Source of the DNA: Crossaster papposus
Lineage: Eukaryota; Echinodermata; Asteroidea; Velatida; Solasteridae
Assembly: GCA_037893245.1 (NCBI GenBank)
Contig: JBAIAA010001141.1
Location: 1 to 64,000 of the forward strand
Direction: 5' to 3'
Length of the DNA stretch: 64,000 nucleotides
Shown here: positions 42,301 to 56,584 of the stretch, piece after piece
Numbering within the stretch: position 1 is the stretch's first letter
Layout: every line of letters starts with the position of its first letter
The notes under the pieces: model-generated
Database searches by the model: none
Told to the model about the DNA's origin: nothing
What the model saw: only the letters and a program-made list of their open reading frames with translations
Program-made: the position numbers and the translations under genes

Positions 42301-43372
42301 ATCGGCATATCCCTACTACTACATATTTAAGATTTGGTCTACAATCGGCATATCCCTACTTCTACATATTTAAGATTTGGTCTACAATCGGCATATCCCT
42401 ACTACTACTACATATTTAAGATTTGGTCTACAATCGGCATATCCCTACTACTACATATTTAAGATGTGGTCTACAATCGGCATATCCCTACTACTACATA
42501 TTTAAGATTTGGTCTACAATCGGCATATCCCTACTACTACATATTTAAGATTTGGTCTACAATCGGCATATCCCTACTACTACATATTTAAGATTTGGTC
42601 TACAATCGGCATATCCCTACTACTACATATTTAAGATTTGGTCTACAATCGGCATATCCCTACTACTACATATTTAAGATTTGGTCTACAATCGGCATAT
42701 CCCTACTACTACATATTTAAGATTTGGTCTACAATCGGCATATCCCTACTACTACATAGTTAACTCGAGGGCTTGTTCCCACATCAGGTGTTTATTTCTA
42801 CTGCACACTTCTTTCCCATTACATATTTAACTCGAGGGCTTGTTCCCACATCAGGTGTTTATTTCTACTGCACACTTCTTTTCCTTTACATAATAATAAA
42901 TGTGAGTTTGTTTTGTTATCAGATCAAATTGAGTTTTTTAAGATTTGGTCTACAATCGGCATATCCCTACTACTACTACATATTTAAGAATTGGTCTACA
43001 ATCGGCATATCCCTACTACTACATATTTAAGATTTGGTCTACAATCGGCATATCCCTACTACTACATATTTAAGATTTGGTCTACAATCGGCATATCCCT
43101 ACTACTACTACATATTTAAGATTTGGTCTACAATCGGCATATCCCTACTACTACATATTTAAGATGTGGTCTACAATCGGCATATCCCTACTACTACATA
43201 TTTAAGATTTGGTCTACAATCGGCATATCCCTACTACTACATATTTAAGATTTGGTCTACAATCGGCATATCCCTACTACTACATATTTAAGATTTGGTC
43301 TACAATCGGCATATCCCTACTACTACATATTTAAGATTTGGTCTACAATCGGCATATCCCTACTACTACATA
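39354..43372. repeat. six double-cassette units
   Basis: Double cassettes at 39354-39534 (TCGACTG), 40140-40320 (ACTAATAAA), 40751-40931 (CAAATTTAG near its end), 41362-41542, 42062-42242 and 42759-42939; periods 786, 611, 611, 700, 697 and 614 bp. GAATTGG follows each in monomer 2. The last unit's 614 bp comes from an extra 46-mer as monomer 1. Confidence 0.88.
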
Positions 43373-43990
43373 GTTAACTCGAGGGCTTGTTCCCACATCA
43401 GGTGTTTATTTCTACTGCACACTTCTTTCCCATTACATATTTAACTCGAGGGCTTGTTCCCACATCAGGTGTTTATTTCTACTGCACACTTCTTTTCATT
43501 TACATAATAATAAATGTGAGTTTGTTTTGTTATCAGATCAAATTGAGTTTTTTAAGATTTGGTCTACAATCGGCATATCCCTACTACTACATAGTTAACT
43601 CGAGGGCTTGTTCCCACATCAGGTGTTTATTTCTACTGCACACTTCTTTTCCTTTACATAATAATAAATGTGAGTTTGTTTTGTTATCAGATCAAATTGA
43701 GTTTTTTAAGATTTGGTCTACAATCGGCATATCCCTACTACTACATATTTAAGATTTGGTCTACAATCGGCATATCCCTACTACTACATAGTTAACTCGA
43801 GGGCTTGTTCCCACATCAGGTGTTTATTTCTACTGCACACTTATTTTCCTTTACATAATAATAAATGTGAGTTTGTTTTGTTATCAGATCAAATTGAGTT
43901 TTTTAAGATTTGGTCTACAATCGGCATATCCCTACTACTACTACATATTTAAGATTTGGTCTACAATCGCCATATCCCTACTACTACATA
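43373..43990. repeat. 618-bp triad module, copy 3
   Basis: Double cassette 43373-43553 (with TTTTCATTTAC), single 43594-43707 and single 43791-43904, spacing 221/197/200 as in copies 1 and 2. The last monomer has TCGCCATATCC, a mark repeated 1,054 bp later. Confidence 0.9.
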
Positions 43991-46098
43991 GTTAACTCGA
44001 GGGCTTGTTCCCACATCAGGTGTTTATTTCTACTGCACACTTCTTTCCCATTACATATTTAACTCGAGGGCTTGTTCCCACATCAGGTGTTTATTTCTAC
44101 TGCACACTTCTTTTCCTTTACATAATAATAAATGTGAGTTTGTTTTGTTATCAGATCAAATTGAGTTTTTTAAGATTTGGTCTACAATCGGCATATCCCT
44201 ACTACTACATATTTAAGAATTGGTCTACAATCGGCATATCCCTACTACTACATATTTAAGATTTGGTCTACAATCGGCATATCCCTACTACTACAGATTT
44301 AAGATTTGGTCTACAATCGGCATATCCCTACTACTACATAGTTAACTCGAGGGCTTGTTCCCACATCAGGTGTTTATTTCTACTGCACACTTCTTTCCCA
44401 TTACATATTTAACTCGAGGGCTTGTTCCCACATCAGGTGTTTATTTCTACTGCACACTTCTTTTCCTTTACATAATAATAAATGTGAGTTTGTTTTGTTA
44501 TCAGATCAAATTGAGTTTTTTAAGATTAGGTCTACAATCGGCATATCCCTACTACTACATATTTAAGATTTGGTCTACAATCGGCATATCCCTACTACTA
44601 CATATTTAAGATTTGGTCTACAATCGGCATATCCCTACTACTACATAGTTAACTCGAGGGCTTGTTCCCACATCAGGTGTTTATTTCTACTGCACACTTC
44701 TTTTCCTTTACATAATAATAAATGTGAGTTTGTTTTGTTATCAGATCAAATTGAGTTTTTTAAGATTTGGTCTACAATCGGCATATCCCTACTACTACAT
44801 ATTTAAGATTTGGTCTACAATCGGCATATCCCTACTACTACATAGTTAACTCGAGGGCTTGTTCCCACATCAGGTGTTTATTTCTACTGCACACTTATTT
44901 TCCTTTACATAATAATAAATGTGAGTTTGTTTTGTTATCAGATCAAATTGAGTTTTTTAAGATTTGGTCTACAATCGGCATATCCCTACTACTACTACAT
45001 ATTTAAGATTTGGTCTACAATCGCCATATCCCTACTACTACATAGTTAACTCGAGGGCTTGTTCCCACATCAGGTGTTTATTTCTACTGCACACTTCTTT
45101 CCCATTACATATTTAACTCGAGGGCTTGTTCCCACATCAGGTGTTTATTTCTACTGCACACTTCTTTTCCTTTACATAATAATAAATGTGAGTTTGTTTT
45201 GTTATCAGATCAAATTGAGTTTTTTAAGATTTGGTCTACAATCGGCATATCCCTACTACTACATATTTAAGAATTGGTCTACAATCGGCATATCCCTACT
45301 ACTACATATTTAAGATTTGGTCTACAATCGGCATATCCCTACTACTACAGATTTAAGATTTGGTCTACAATCGGCATATCCCTACTACTACATAGTTAAC
45401 TCGAGGGCTTGTTCCCACATCAGGTGTTTATTTCTACTGCACACTTCTTTCCCATTACATATTTAACTCGAGGGCTTGTTCCCACATCAGGTGTTTATTT
45501 CTACTGCACACTTCTTTTCCTTTACATAATAATAAATGTGAGTTTGTTTTGTTATCAGATCAAATTGAGTTTTTTAAGATTTGGTCTACAATCGGCATAT
45601 CCCTACTACTACTACATATTTAAGATTTGGTCTACAATCGGCATATCCCTACTACTACATAGTTAACTCGAGGGCTTGTTCCCACATCAGGTGTTATTTC
45701 TACTGCACACTTCTTTTCCATTACATATTTAACTCGAGGGCTTGTTCCCACATCAGGTGTTTATTTCTACTGCACACTTCTTTTCCTTTACATAATAATA
45801 AATGTGAGTTTGTTTTGTTATCAGATCAAATTGAGTTTTTTAAGATTTGGTCTACAATCGGCATATCCCTACTACTACATATTTAGGAATTGGTCTACAA
45901 TCGGCATATCCCTACTACTACATATTTAAGATTTGGTCTACAATCGGCATATCCCTACTACTACATATTTAAGATTTGGTCTACAATCGGCATATCCCTA
46001 CTACTACTACATATTTAAGATTTGGTCTACAATCGGCATATCCCTACTACTACATATTTAAGATTTGGTCTACAATCGGCATATCCCTACTACTACAT
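43991..46098. repeat. 1,054-bp tandem duplication with seven cassettes
   Basis: Cassettes: double 43991-44171, double 44341-44521, single 44648-44761, single 44845-44958, double 45045-45225, double 45395-45575 and double 45662-45841 (180 bp, one T lost in GTGTTATTTC). The pairs 43594/44648, 43791/44845, 43991/45045 and 44341/45395 are each 1,054 bp apart and share TCGCCATATCC and ACAGATTTAAG. Monomers after 45841 carry TTTAGGAATTGG, as near 18697 and 20417. Confidence 0.88.
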
Positions 46099-48220
46099 AT
46101 TTAAGATTTGGTCTACAATCGGCATATCCCTACTACTACATATTTAAGATTTGGTCTACAATCGGCATATCCCTACTACTACATATTTAAGATTTGGTCT
46201 ACACTCGGCATATCCCTACTACTACATATTTAAGATTTGGTCTACAATCGGCATATCCCTACTACTACATAGTTAACTCGAGGGCTTGTTCCCACATCAG
46301 GTGTTTATTTCTACTGCACACTTCTTTTCCTTTACATAATAATAAATGTGAGTTTGTTTTGTTATCAGATCAAATTGAGTTTTTTAAGATTTGGTCTACA
46401 ATCGGCATATCCCTACTACTACTACTACATATTTAAGATTTGGTCTACAATCGGCATATCTCTACTACTACATAGTTAACTCGAGGGCTTGTTCCCACAT
46501 CAGGTGTTTATTTCTACTGCACACTTCTTTTCCATTACATATTTAACTCGAGGGCTTGTTCCCACATCAGGTGTTTATTTCTACTGCACACTTCTTTTCC
46601 TTTACATAATAATAAATGTGAGTTTGTTTTGTTATCAGATCAAATTGAGTTTTTTAAGATTTGGTCTACAATCGGCATATCCCTACTACTACATATTTAG
46701 GAATTGGTCTACAATCGGCATATCCCTACTACTACATATTTAAGATTTGGTCTACAATCGGCATATCCCTACTACTACATATTTAAGATTTGGTCTACAA
46801 TCGGCATATCCCTACTACTACTACATATTTAAGATTTGGTCTACAATCGGCATATCCCTACTACTACATATTTAAGATTTGGTCTACAATCGGCATATCC
46901 CTACTACTACATATTTAAGATTTGGTCTACAATCGGCATATCCCTACTACTACATATTTAAGATTTGTTCTACAATCGGCATATCCCTACTACTACATAT
47001 TTAAGATTTGGTCTACAATCGGCATATCCCTACTACTACATATTTAAGATTTGGTCTACAATCGGCATATCCCTACTACTACATAGTTAACTCGAGGGCT
47101 TGTTCCCACATCAGGTGTTTATTTCTACTGCACACTTCTTTCCCATTACATATTTAACTCGAGGGCTTGTTCCCACATCAGGTGTTTATTTCTACTGCAC
47201 ACTTCTTTTCCTTTACATAATAATAAATGTGAGTTTGTTTTGTTATCAGATCAAATTGAGTTTTTTAAGATTTGGTCTACAATCGGCATATCCCTACTAC
47301 TACATATTTAAGAATTGGTCTACAATCGGCATATCCCTACTACTACATATTTAAGATTTGGTCTACAATCGGCATATCCCTACTACTACATATTTAAGAT
47401 TTGGTCTACAATCGGCATATCCCTACTACTACTACATATTTAAGATTTGGTCTACAATCGGCATATCCCTACTACTACATATTTAAGATTTGGTCTACAA
47501 TCGGCATATCCCTACTACTACATATTTAAGATTTGGTCTACACTCGGCATATCCCTACTACTACATATTTAAGATTTGGTCTACAATCGGCGTATCCCTA
47601 CTACTACATATTTAAGATTTGGTCTACAATCGGCATATATCCCTACTACTACATATTTAAGATTTGGTCTACAATCGGCATATCCCTACTACTACATATT
47701 TAAGATTTGGTCTACAATCGGCATATCCCTACTACTACATATTTAAGATTTGGTCTACAATCGGCATATCCCTACTACTACATATTTAAGATTTGGTCTA
47801 CAATCGGCATATCCCTACTACTACATATTTAAGATTTGGTCTACAATCGGCATATCCCTACTACTACATATTTAAGATTTGGTCTACAATCGGCATATCC
47901 CTACTACTACATATTTAAGATTTGGTCTACAATCGGCATATCCCTACTACTACTACTACATATTTAAGATTTGGTCTACAATCGGCATATCCCTACTACT
48001 ACATATTTAAGATTTGGTCTACAATCGGCATATCCCTACTACTACATATTTAAGATTTGGTCTACAATCGGCATATCCCTACTACTACATATTTAAGATT
48101 TGGTCTACAATCGGCATATCCCTACTACTACATATTTAAGATTTGGTCTACAATCGGCATATCCCTACTACTACATATTTAAGATTTGGTCTACAATCGG
48201 CATATCCCTACTACTACATA
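46099..48220. repeat. isolated single cassette and two double units
   Basis: Single cassette 46272-46385 (CACTTCTTTT type), a 49-bp monomer with five CTA units, double cassette 46475-46655, then 47086-47266; periods 203, 611 and 1135 bp. The first double is followed by TTTAGGAATTGG. 47267-48220 is cassette-free monomers, including GGCGTATCCC near 47590, GCATATATCCC near 47634 and a run of five CTA near 47944. Confidence 0.87.
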
Positions 48221-51050
48221 GTTAACTCGAGGGCTTGTTCCCACATCAGGTGTTTATTTCTACTGCACACTTCTTTCCCATTACATATTTAACTCGAGGG
48301 CTTGTTCCCACATCAGGTGTTTATTTCTACTGCACACTTCTTTTCCTTTACATAATAATAAATGTGAGTTTGTTTTGTTATCAGATCAAATTGAGTTTTT
48401 TAAGATTTGGTCTACAATCGGCATATCCCTACTACTACATATTTAAGAATTGGTCTACAATCGGCATATCCCTACTACTACATATTTAAGATTTGGTCTA
48501 CAATCGGCATATCCCTACTACTACATATTTAAGATTTGGTCTACAATCGGCATATCCCTACTACTACTACATATTTAAGATTTGGTCTACAATCGGCATA
48601 TCCCTACTACTACATATTTAAGATTTGGTCTACAATCGGCATATCCCTACTACTACATATTTAAGATTTGGTCTACAATCGGCATATCCCTACTACTACA
48701 TATTTAAGATTTGGTCTACAATCGGCATATCCCTACTACTACATATTTAAGATTTGGTCTACAATCGGCATATATCCCTACTACTACATATTTAAGATTT
48801 GGTCTACAATCGGCATATCCCTACTACTACATATTTAAGATTTGGTCTACAATCGGCATATCCCTACTACTACATATTTAAGATTTGGTCTACAATCGGC
48901 ATATCCCTACTACTACATATTTAAGATTTGGTCTACAATCGGCATATCCCTACTACTACATATTTAAGATTTGGTCTACAATCGGCATATCCCTACTACT
49001 ACATATTTAAGATTTGGTCTACAATCGGCATATCCCTACTACTACATATTTAAGATTTGGTCTACAATCGGCATATCCCTACTACTACATATTTAAGATT
49101 TGGTCTACAATCGGTATATCCCTACTACTACATTTTTAAGATTTGGTCTACAATCGGCATATCCCTACTACTACATATTTAAGATTTGGTCTACAATCGG
49201 CATATCCCTACTACTACATATTTAAGATTTGGTCTACAATCGGCATATCCCTACTACTACATATTTAAGATTTGGTCTACAATCGGCATATCCCTACTAC
49301 TACATATTTAAGATTTGGTCTACAATCGGCATATCCCTACTACTACATATTTAAGATTTGGTCTACAATCGGCATATCCCTACTACTACATATTTAAGAT
49401 TTGGTCTACAATCGGCATATCCCTACTACTACATATTTAAGATTTGGTCTACAATCGGCATATCCCTACTACTACATAGTTAACTCGAGGGCTTGTTCCC
49501 ACATCAGGTGTTTATTTCTACTGCACACTTCTTTCCCATTACATATTTAACTCGAGGGCTTGTTCCCACATCAGGTGTTTATTTCTACTGCACACTTCTT
49601 TTCCTTTACATAATAATAAATGTGAGTTTGTTTTGTTATCAGATCAAATTGAGTTTTTTAAGATTTGGTCTACAATCGGCATATCCCTACTACTACATAT
49701 TTAAGAATTGGTCTACAATCGGCATATCCCTACTACTACATATTTAAGATTTGGTCTACAATCGGCATATCCCTACTACTACATATTTAAGATTTGGTCT
49801 ACAATCGGCATATCCCTACTACTACTACATATTTAAGATTTGGTCTACAATCGGCATATCCCTACTACTACATATTTAAGATTTGGTCTACAATCGGCAT
49901 ATCCCTACTACTACATATTTAAGATTTGGTCTACAATCGGCATATCCCTACTACTACATATTTAAGATTTGGTCTACAATCGGCATATCCCTACTACTAC
50001 ATATTTAAGATTTGGTCTACAATCGGCATATCCCTACTACTACATATTTAAGATTTGGTCTACAATCGGCATATCCCTACTACTACATAGTTAACTCGAG
50101 GGCTTGTTCCCACATCAGGTGTTTATTTCTACTGCACACTTCTTTCCCATTACATATTTAACTCGAGGGCTTGTTCCCACATCAGGTGTTTATTTCTACT
50201 GCACACTTCTTTTCCTTTACATAATAATAAATGTGAGTTTGTTTTGTTATCAGATCAAATTGAGTTTTTTAAGATTTGGTCTACAATCGGCATATCCCTA
50301 CTACTACATATTTAAGAATTGGTCTACAATCGGCATATCCCTACTACTACATATTTAAGATTTGGTCTACAATCGGCATATCCCTACTACTACATATTTA
50401 AGATTTGGTCTACAATCGGCATATCCCTACTACTACTACATATTTAAGATTTGGTCTACAATCGGCATATCCCTACTACTACATATTTAAGATTTGGTCT
50501 ACAATCGGCATATCCCTACTACTACATATTTAAGATTTGGTCTACAATCGGCATATCCCTACTACTACATATTTAAGATTTGGTCTACAATCGGCATATC
50601 CCTACTACTACATATTTAAGATTTGGTCTACAATCGGCATATATCTACTACTACATATTTAAGATTTGGTCTACAATCGGCATATCCCTACTACTACTAC
50701 ATATTTAAGATTTGGTCTACAATCGGCATATCCCTACTACTACATATTTAAGATTTGGTCTACAATCGGCATATCCCTACTACTACATATTTAAGATTTG
50801 GTCTACAATCGGCATATCCCTACTACTACATATTTAAGATTTGGTCTACAATCGGCATATCCCTACTACTACTACATATTTAAGATTTGGTCTACAATCG
50901 GCATATCCCTACTACTACATATTTAAGATTTGGTCTACAATCGGCATATCCCTACTACTACATATTTAAGATTTGGTCTACAATCGGCATATCCCTACTA
51001 CTACATATTTAAGATTTGGTCTACAATCGGCATATCCCTACTACTACATA
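48221..51050. repeat. 5,534-bp tandem duplication, copy 1
   Basis: Double cassettes at 48221-48401, 49479-49659 and 50090-50270; periods 1258, 611 and 961 bp. Marks: GCATATATCCC at 48766, TCGGTATATCC at 49111, the T-run at 49133 and GCATATATCTAC at 50637. Each is found exactly 5,534 bp downstream. Confidence 0.9.
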
Positions 51051-53754
51051 GTTAACTCGAGGGCTTGTTCCCACATCAGGTGTTTATTTCGACTGCACAC
51101 TTCTTTCCCATTACATATTTAACTCGAGGGCTTGTTCCCACATCAGGTGTTTATTTCTACTGCACACTTCTTTTCCTTTACATAATAATAAATGTGAGTT
51201 TGTTTTGTTATCAGATCAAATTGAGTTTTTTAAGATTTGGTCTACAATCGGCATATCCCTACTACTACATATTTAATAATTGGTCTACAATCGGCATATC
51301 CCTACTACTACATATTTAAGATTTGGTCTACAATCGGCATATCCCTACTACTACATATTTAAGATTTGGTCTACAATCGGCATATCCCTACTACTACTAC
51401 ATATTTAAGATTTGGTCTACAATCGGCATATCCCTACTACTACATATTTAAGATTTGGTCTACAATCGGCATATCCCTACTACTACATATTTAAGATTTG
51501 GTCTACAATCGGCATATCCCTACTACTACATATTTAAGATTTGGTCTACAATCGGCATATCCCTACTACTACATATTTAAGATTTGGTCTACAATCGGCA
51601 TATCCCTACTACTACATATTTAAGATTTGGTCTACAATCGGCATATCCCTACTACTACTACATATTTAAGATTTGGTCTACAATCGGCATATCCCTACTA
51701 CTACATATTTAAGATTTGGTCTACAATCGGCATATCCCTACTACTACATATTTAAGATTTGGTCTGCAATCGGCATATCCCTACTACTACATATTTAAGA
51801 TTTGGTCTACAATCGGCATATCCCTACTACTACATATTTAAGATTTGGTCTACAATCGGCATATCCCTACTACTACATATTTAAGATTTGGTCTACAATC
51901 GGCATATCCCTACTACTACATAGTTAACTCGAGGGCTTGTTCCCACATCAGGTGTTTATTTCGACTGCACACTTCTTTCCCATTACATATTTAACTCGAG
52001 GGCTTGTTCCCACATCAGGTGTTTATTTCTACTGCACACTTCTTTTCCTTTACATAATAATAAATGTGAGTTTGTTTTGTTATCAGATCAAATTGAGTTT
52101 TTTAAGATTTGGTCTACAATCGGCATATCCCTACTACTACATATTTAAGAATTGGTCTACAATCGGCATATCCCTACTACTACATATTTAAGATTTGGTC
52201 TACAATCGGCATATCCCTACTACTACATATTTAAGATTTGGTCTACAATCGGCATATCCCTACTACTACTACATATTTAAGATTTGGTCTACAATCGGCA
52301 TATTCCTACTACTACATATTTAAGATTTGGTCTACAATCGGCATATCCCTACTACTACATATTTAAGATTTGGTCTACAATCGGCATATCCCTACTACTA
52401 CATATTTAAGATTTGGTCTACAATCGGCATATCCCTACTACTACATATTTAAGATTTGGTCTACAATCGGCATATCCCTACTACTACATATTTAAGATTT
52501 GGTCTACAATCGGCATATCCCTACTACTACATATTTAAGATTTGGTCTACAATCGGCATATCCCTACTACTACATATTTAAGATTTGGTCTACAATCGGC
52601 ATATCCCTACTACTACATATTTAAGATTTGGTCTACAATCGGCATATCCCTACTACTACATATTTAAGATTTGGTCTACAATCGGCATATCCCTACTACT
52701 ACATAGTTAACTCGAGGGCTTGTTCCCACATCAGGTGTTTATTTCTACTGCACACTTCTTTCCCATTACATATTTAACTCGAGGGCTTGTTCCCACATCA
52801 GGTGTTTATTTCTACTGCACACTTCTTTTCCTTTACATACTAATAAATGTGAGTTTGTTTTGTTATCAGATCAAATTGAGTTTTTTAAGATTTGGTCTAC
52901 AATCGGCATATCCCTACTACTACATATTTAAGAATTGGTCTACAATCGGCATATCCCTACTACTACATATTTAAGATTTGGTCTACAATCGGCATATCCC
53001 TACTACTACATATTTAAGATTTGGTCTACAATCGGCATATCCCTACTACTACTACATATTTAAGATTTGGTCTACACTCGGCATATCCCTACTACTACAT
53101 ATTTAAGATTTGGTCTACAATCGGCATATCCCTACTACTACATATTTAAGATTTGGTCTACAATCGGCATATATCCCTACTACTACATATTTAAGATTTG
53201 GTCTACAATCGGCATATCCCTACTACTACATATTTAAGATTTGGTCTACAATCGGCATATCCCTACTACTACATATTTAAGATTTGGTCTACAATCGGCA
53301 TATCCCTACTACTACATATTTAAGATTTGGTCTACAATCGGCATATCCCTACTACTACATATTTAAGATTTGGTCTACAATCGGCATATCCCTACTACTA
53401 CATATTTAAGATTTGGTCTACAATCGGCATATCCCTACTACTACATATTTAAGATTTGGTCTACAATCGGCATATCCCTACTACTACTACTACATATTTA
53501 AGATTTGGTCTACAATCGGCATATCCCTACTACTACATATTTAAGATTTGGTCTACAATCGGCATATCCCTACTACTACATATTTAAGATTTGGTCTACA
53601 ATCGGCATATCCCTACTACTACATATTTAAGATTTGGTCTACAATCGGCATATCCCTACTACTACATATTTAAGATTTGGTCTACAATCGGCATATCCCT
53701 ACTACTACATATTTAAGATTTGGTCTACAATCGGCATATCCCTACTACTACATA
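51051..53754. repeat. three double cassettes between the 5,534-bp copies
   Basis: Double cassettes at 51051-51231 (TCGACTG; next monomers have AATAATTGG), 51923-52103 (TCGACTG) and 52706-52886 (ACTAATAAA); periods 872, 783 and 1049 bp. Downstream, one cassette at 56585 corresponds to both 51051 and 51923, so an 872-bp unit differs between the copies. A CTA run of five lies near 53484. Confidence 0.87.
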
Positions 53755-56584
53755 GTTAACTCGAGGGCTTGTTCCCACATCAGGTGTTTATTTCTACTGC
53801 ACACTTCTTTCCCATTACATATTTAACTCGAGGGCTTGTTCCCACATCAGGTGTTTATTTCTACTGCACACTTCTTTTCCTTTACATAATAATAAATGTG
53901 AGTTTGTTTTGTTATCAGATCAAATTGAGTTTTTTAAGATTTGGTCTACAATCGGCATATCCCTACTACTACATATTTAAGAATTGGTCTACAATCGGCA
54001 TATCCCTACTACTACATATTTAAGATTTGGTCTACAATCGGCATATCCCTACTACTACATATTTAAGATTTGGTCTACAATCGGCATATCCCTACTACTA
54101 CTACATATTTAAGATTTGGTCTACAATCGGCATATCCCTACTACTACATATTTAAGATTTGGTCTACAATCGGCATATCCCTACTACTACATATTTAAGA
54201 TTTGGTCTACAATCGGCATATCCCTACTACTACATATTTAAGATTTGGTCTACAATCGGCATATCCCTACTACTACATATTTAAGATTTGGTCTACAATC
54301 GGCATATATCCCTACTACTACATATTTAAGATTTGGTCTACAATCGGCATATCCCTACTACTACATATTTAAGATTTGGTCTACAATCGGCATATCCCTA
54401 CTACCACATATTTAAGATTTGGTCTACAATCGGCATATCCCTACTACTACATATTTAAGATTTGGTCTACAATCGGCATATCCCTACTACTACATATTTA
54501 AGATTTGGTCTACAATCGGCATATCCCTACTACTACATATTTAAGATTTGGTCTACAATCGGCATATCCCTACTACTACATATTTAAGATTTGGTCTACA
54601 ATCGGCATATCCCTACTACTACATATTTAAGATTTGGTCTACAATCGGTATATCCCTACTACTACATTTTTAAGATTTGGTCTACAATCGGCATATCCCT
54701 ACTACTACATATTTAAGATTTGGTCTACAATCGGCATATCCCTACTACTACATATTTAAGATTTGGTCTACAATCGGCATATCCCTACTACTACATATTT
54801 AAGATTTGGTCTACAATCGGCATATCCCTACTACTACATATTTAAGATTTGGTCTACAATCGGCATATCCCTACTACTACATATTTAAGATTTGGTCTAC
54901 AATCGGCATATCCCTACTACTACATATTTAAGATTTGGTCTACAATCGGCATATCCCTACTACTACATATTTAAGATTTGGTCTACAATCGGCATATCCC
55001 TACTACTACATAGTTAACTCGAGGGCTTGTTCCCACATCAGGTGTTTATTTCTACTGCACACTTCTTTCCCATTACATATTTAACTCGAGGGCTTGTTCC
55101 CACATCAGGTGTTTATTTCTACTGCACACTTCTTTTCCTTTACATAATAATAAATGTGAGTTTGTTTTGTTATCAGATCAAATTGAGTTTTTTAAGATTT
55201 GGTCTACAATCGGCATATCCCTACTACTACATATTTAAGAATTGGTCTACAATCGGCATATCCCTACTACTACATATTTAAGATTTGGTCTACAATCGGC
55301 ATATCCCTACTACTACATATTTAAGATTTGGTCTACAATCGGCATATCCCTACTACTACTACATATTTAAGATTTGGTCTACAATCGGCATATCCCTACT
55401 ACTACATATTTAAGATTTGGTCTACAATCGGCATATCCCTACTACTACATATTTAAGATTTGGTCTACAATCGGCATATCCCTACTACTACATATTTAAG
55501 ATTTGGTCTACAATCGGCATATCCCTACTACTACATATTTAAGATTTGGTCTACAATCGGCATATCCCTACTACTACATATTTAAGATTTGGTCTACAAT
55601 CGGCATATCCCTACTACTACATAGTTAACTCGAGGGCTTGTTCCCACATCAGGTGTTTATTTCTACTGCACACTTCTTTCCCATTACATATTTAACTCGA
55701 GGGCTTGTTCCCACATCAGGTGTTTATTTCTACTGCACACTTCTTTTCCTTTACATAATAATAAATGTGAGTTTGTTTTGTTATCAGATCAAATTGAGTT
55801 TTTTAAGATTTGGTCTACAATCGGCATATCCCTACTACTACATATTTAAGAATTGGTCTACAATCGGCATATCCCTACTACTACATATTTAAGATTTGGT
55901 CTACAATCGGCATATCCCTACTACTACATATTTAAGATTTGGTCTACAATCGGCATATCCCTACTACTACTACATATTTAAGATTTGGTCTACAATCGGC
56001 ATATCCCTACTACTACATATTTAAGATTTGGTCTACAATCGGCATATCCCTACTACTACATATTTAAGATTTGGTCTACAATCGGCATATCCCTACTACT
56101 ACATATTTAAGATTTGGTCTACAATCGGCATATCCCTACTACTACATATTTAAGATTTGGTCTACAATCGGCATATATCTACTACTACATATTTAAGATT
56201 TGGTCTACAATCGGCATATCCCTACTACTACTACATATTTAAGATTTGGTCTACAATCGGCATATCCCTACTACTACATATTTAAGATTTGGTCTACAAT
56301 CGGCATATCCCTACTACTACATATTTAAGATTTGGTCTACAATCGGCATATCCCTACTACTACATATTTAAGATTTGGTCTACAATCGGCATATCCCTAC
56401 TACTACTACATATTTAAGATTTGGTCTACAATCGGCATATCCCTACTACTACATATTTAAGATTTGGTCTACAATCGGCATATCCCTACTACTACATATT
56501 TAAGATTTGGTCTACAATCGGCATATCCCTACTACTACATATTTAAGATTTGGTCTACAATCGGCATATCCCTACTACTACATA
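53755..56584. repeat. 5,534-bp tandem duplication, copy 2
   Basis: Double cassettes at 53755-53935, 55013-55193 and 55624-55804 with periods 1258, 611 and 961 bp as in copy 1. Marks lie at 54300, 54645, 54667 and 56171. A private CTACCACAT change is visible near 54402. Confidence 0.9.
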
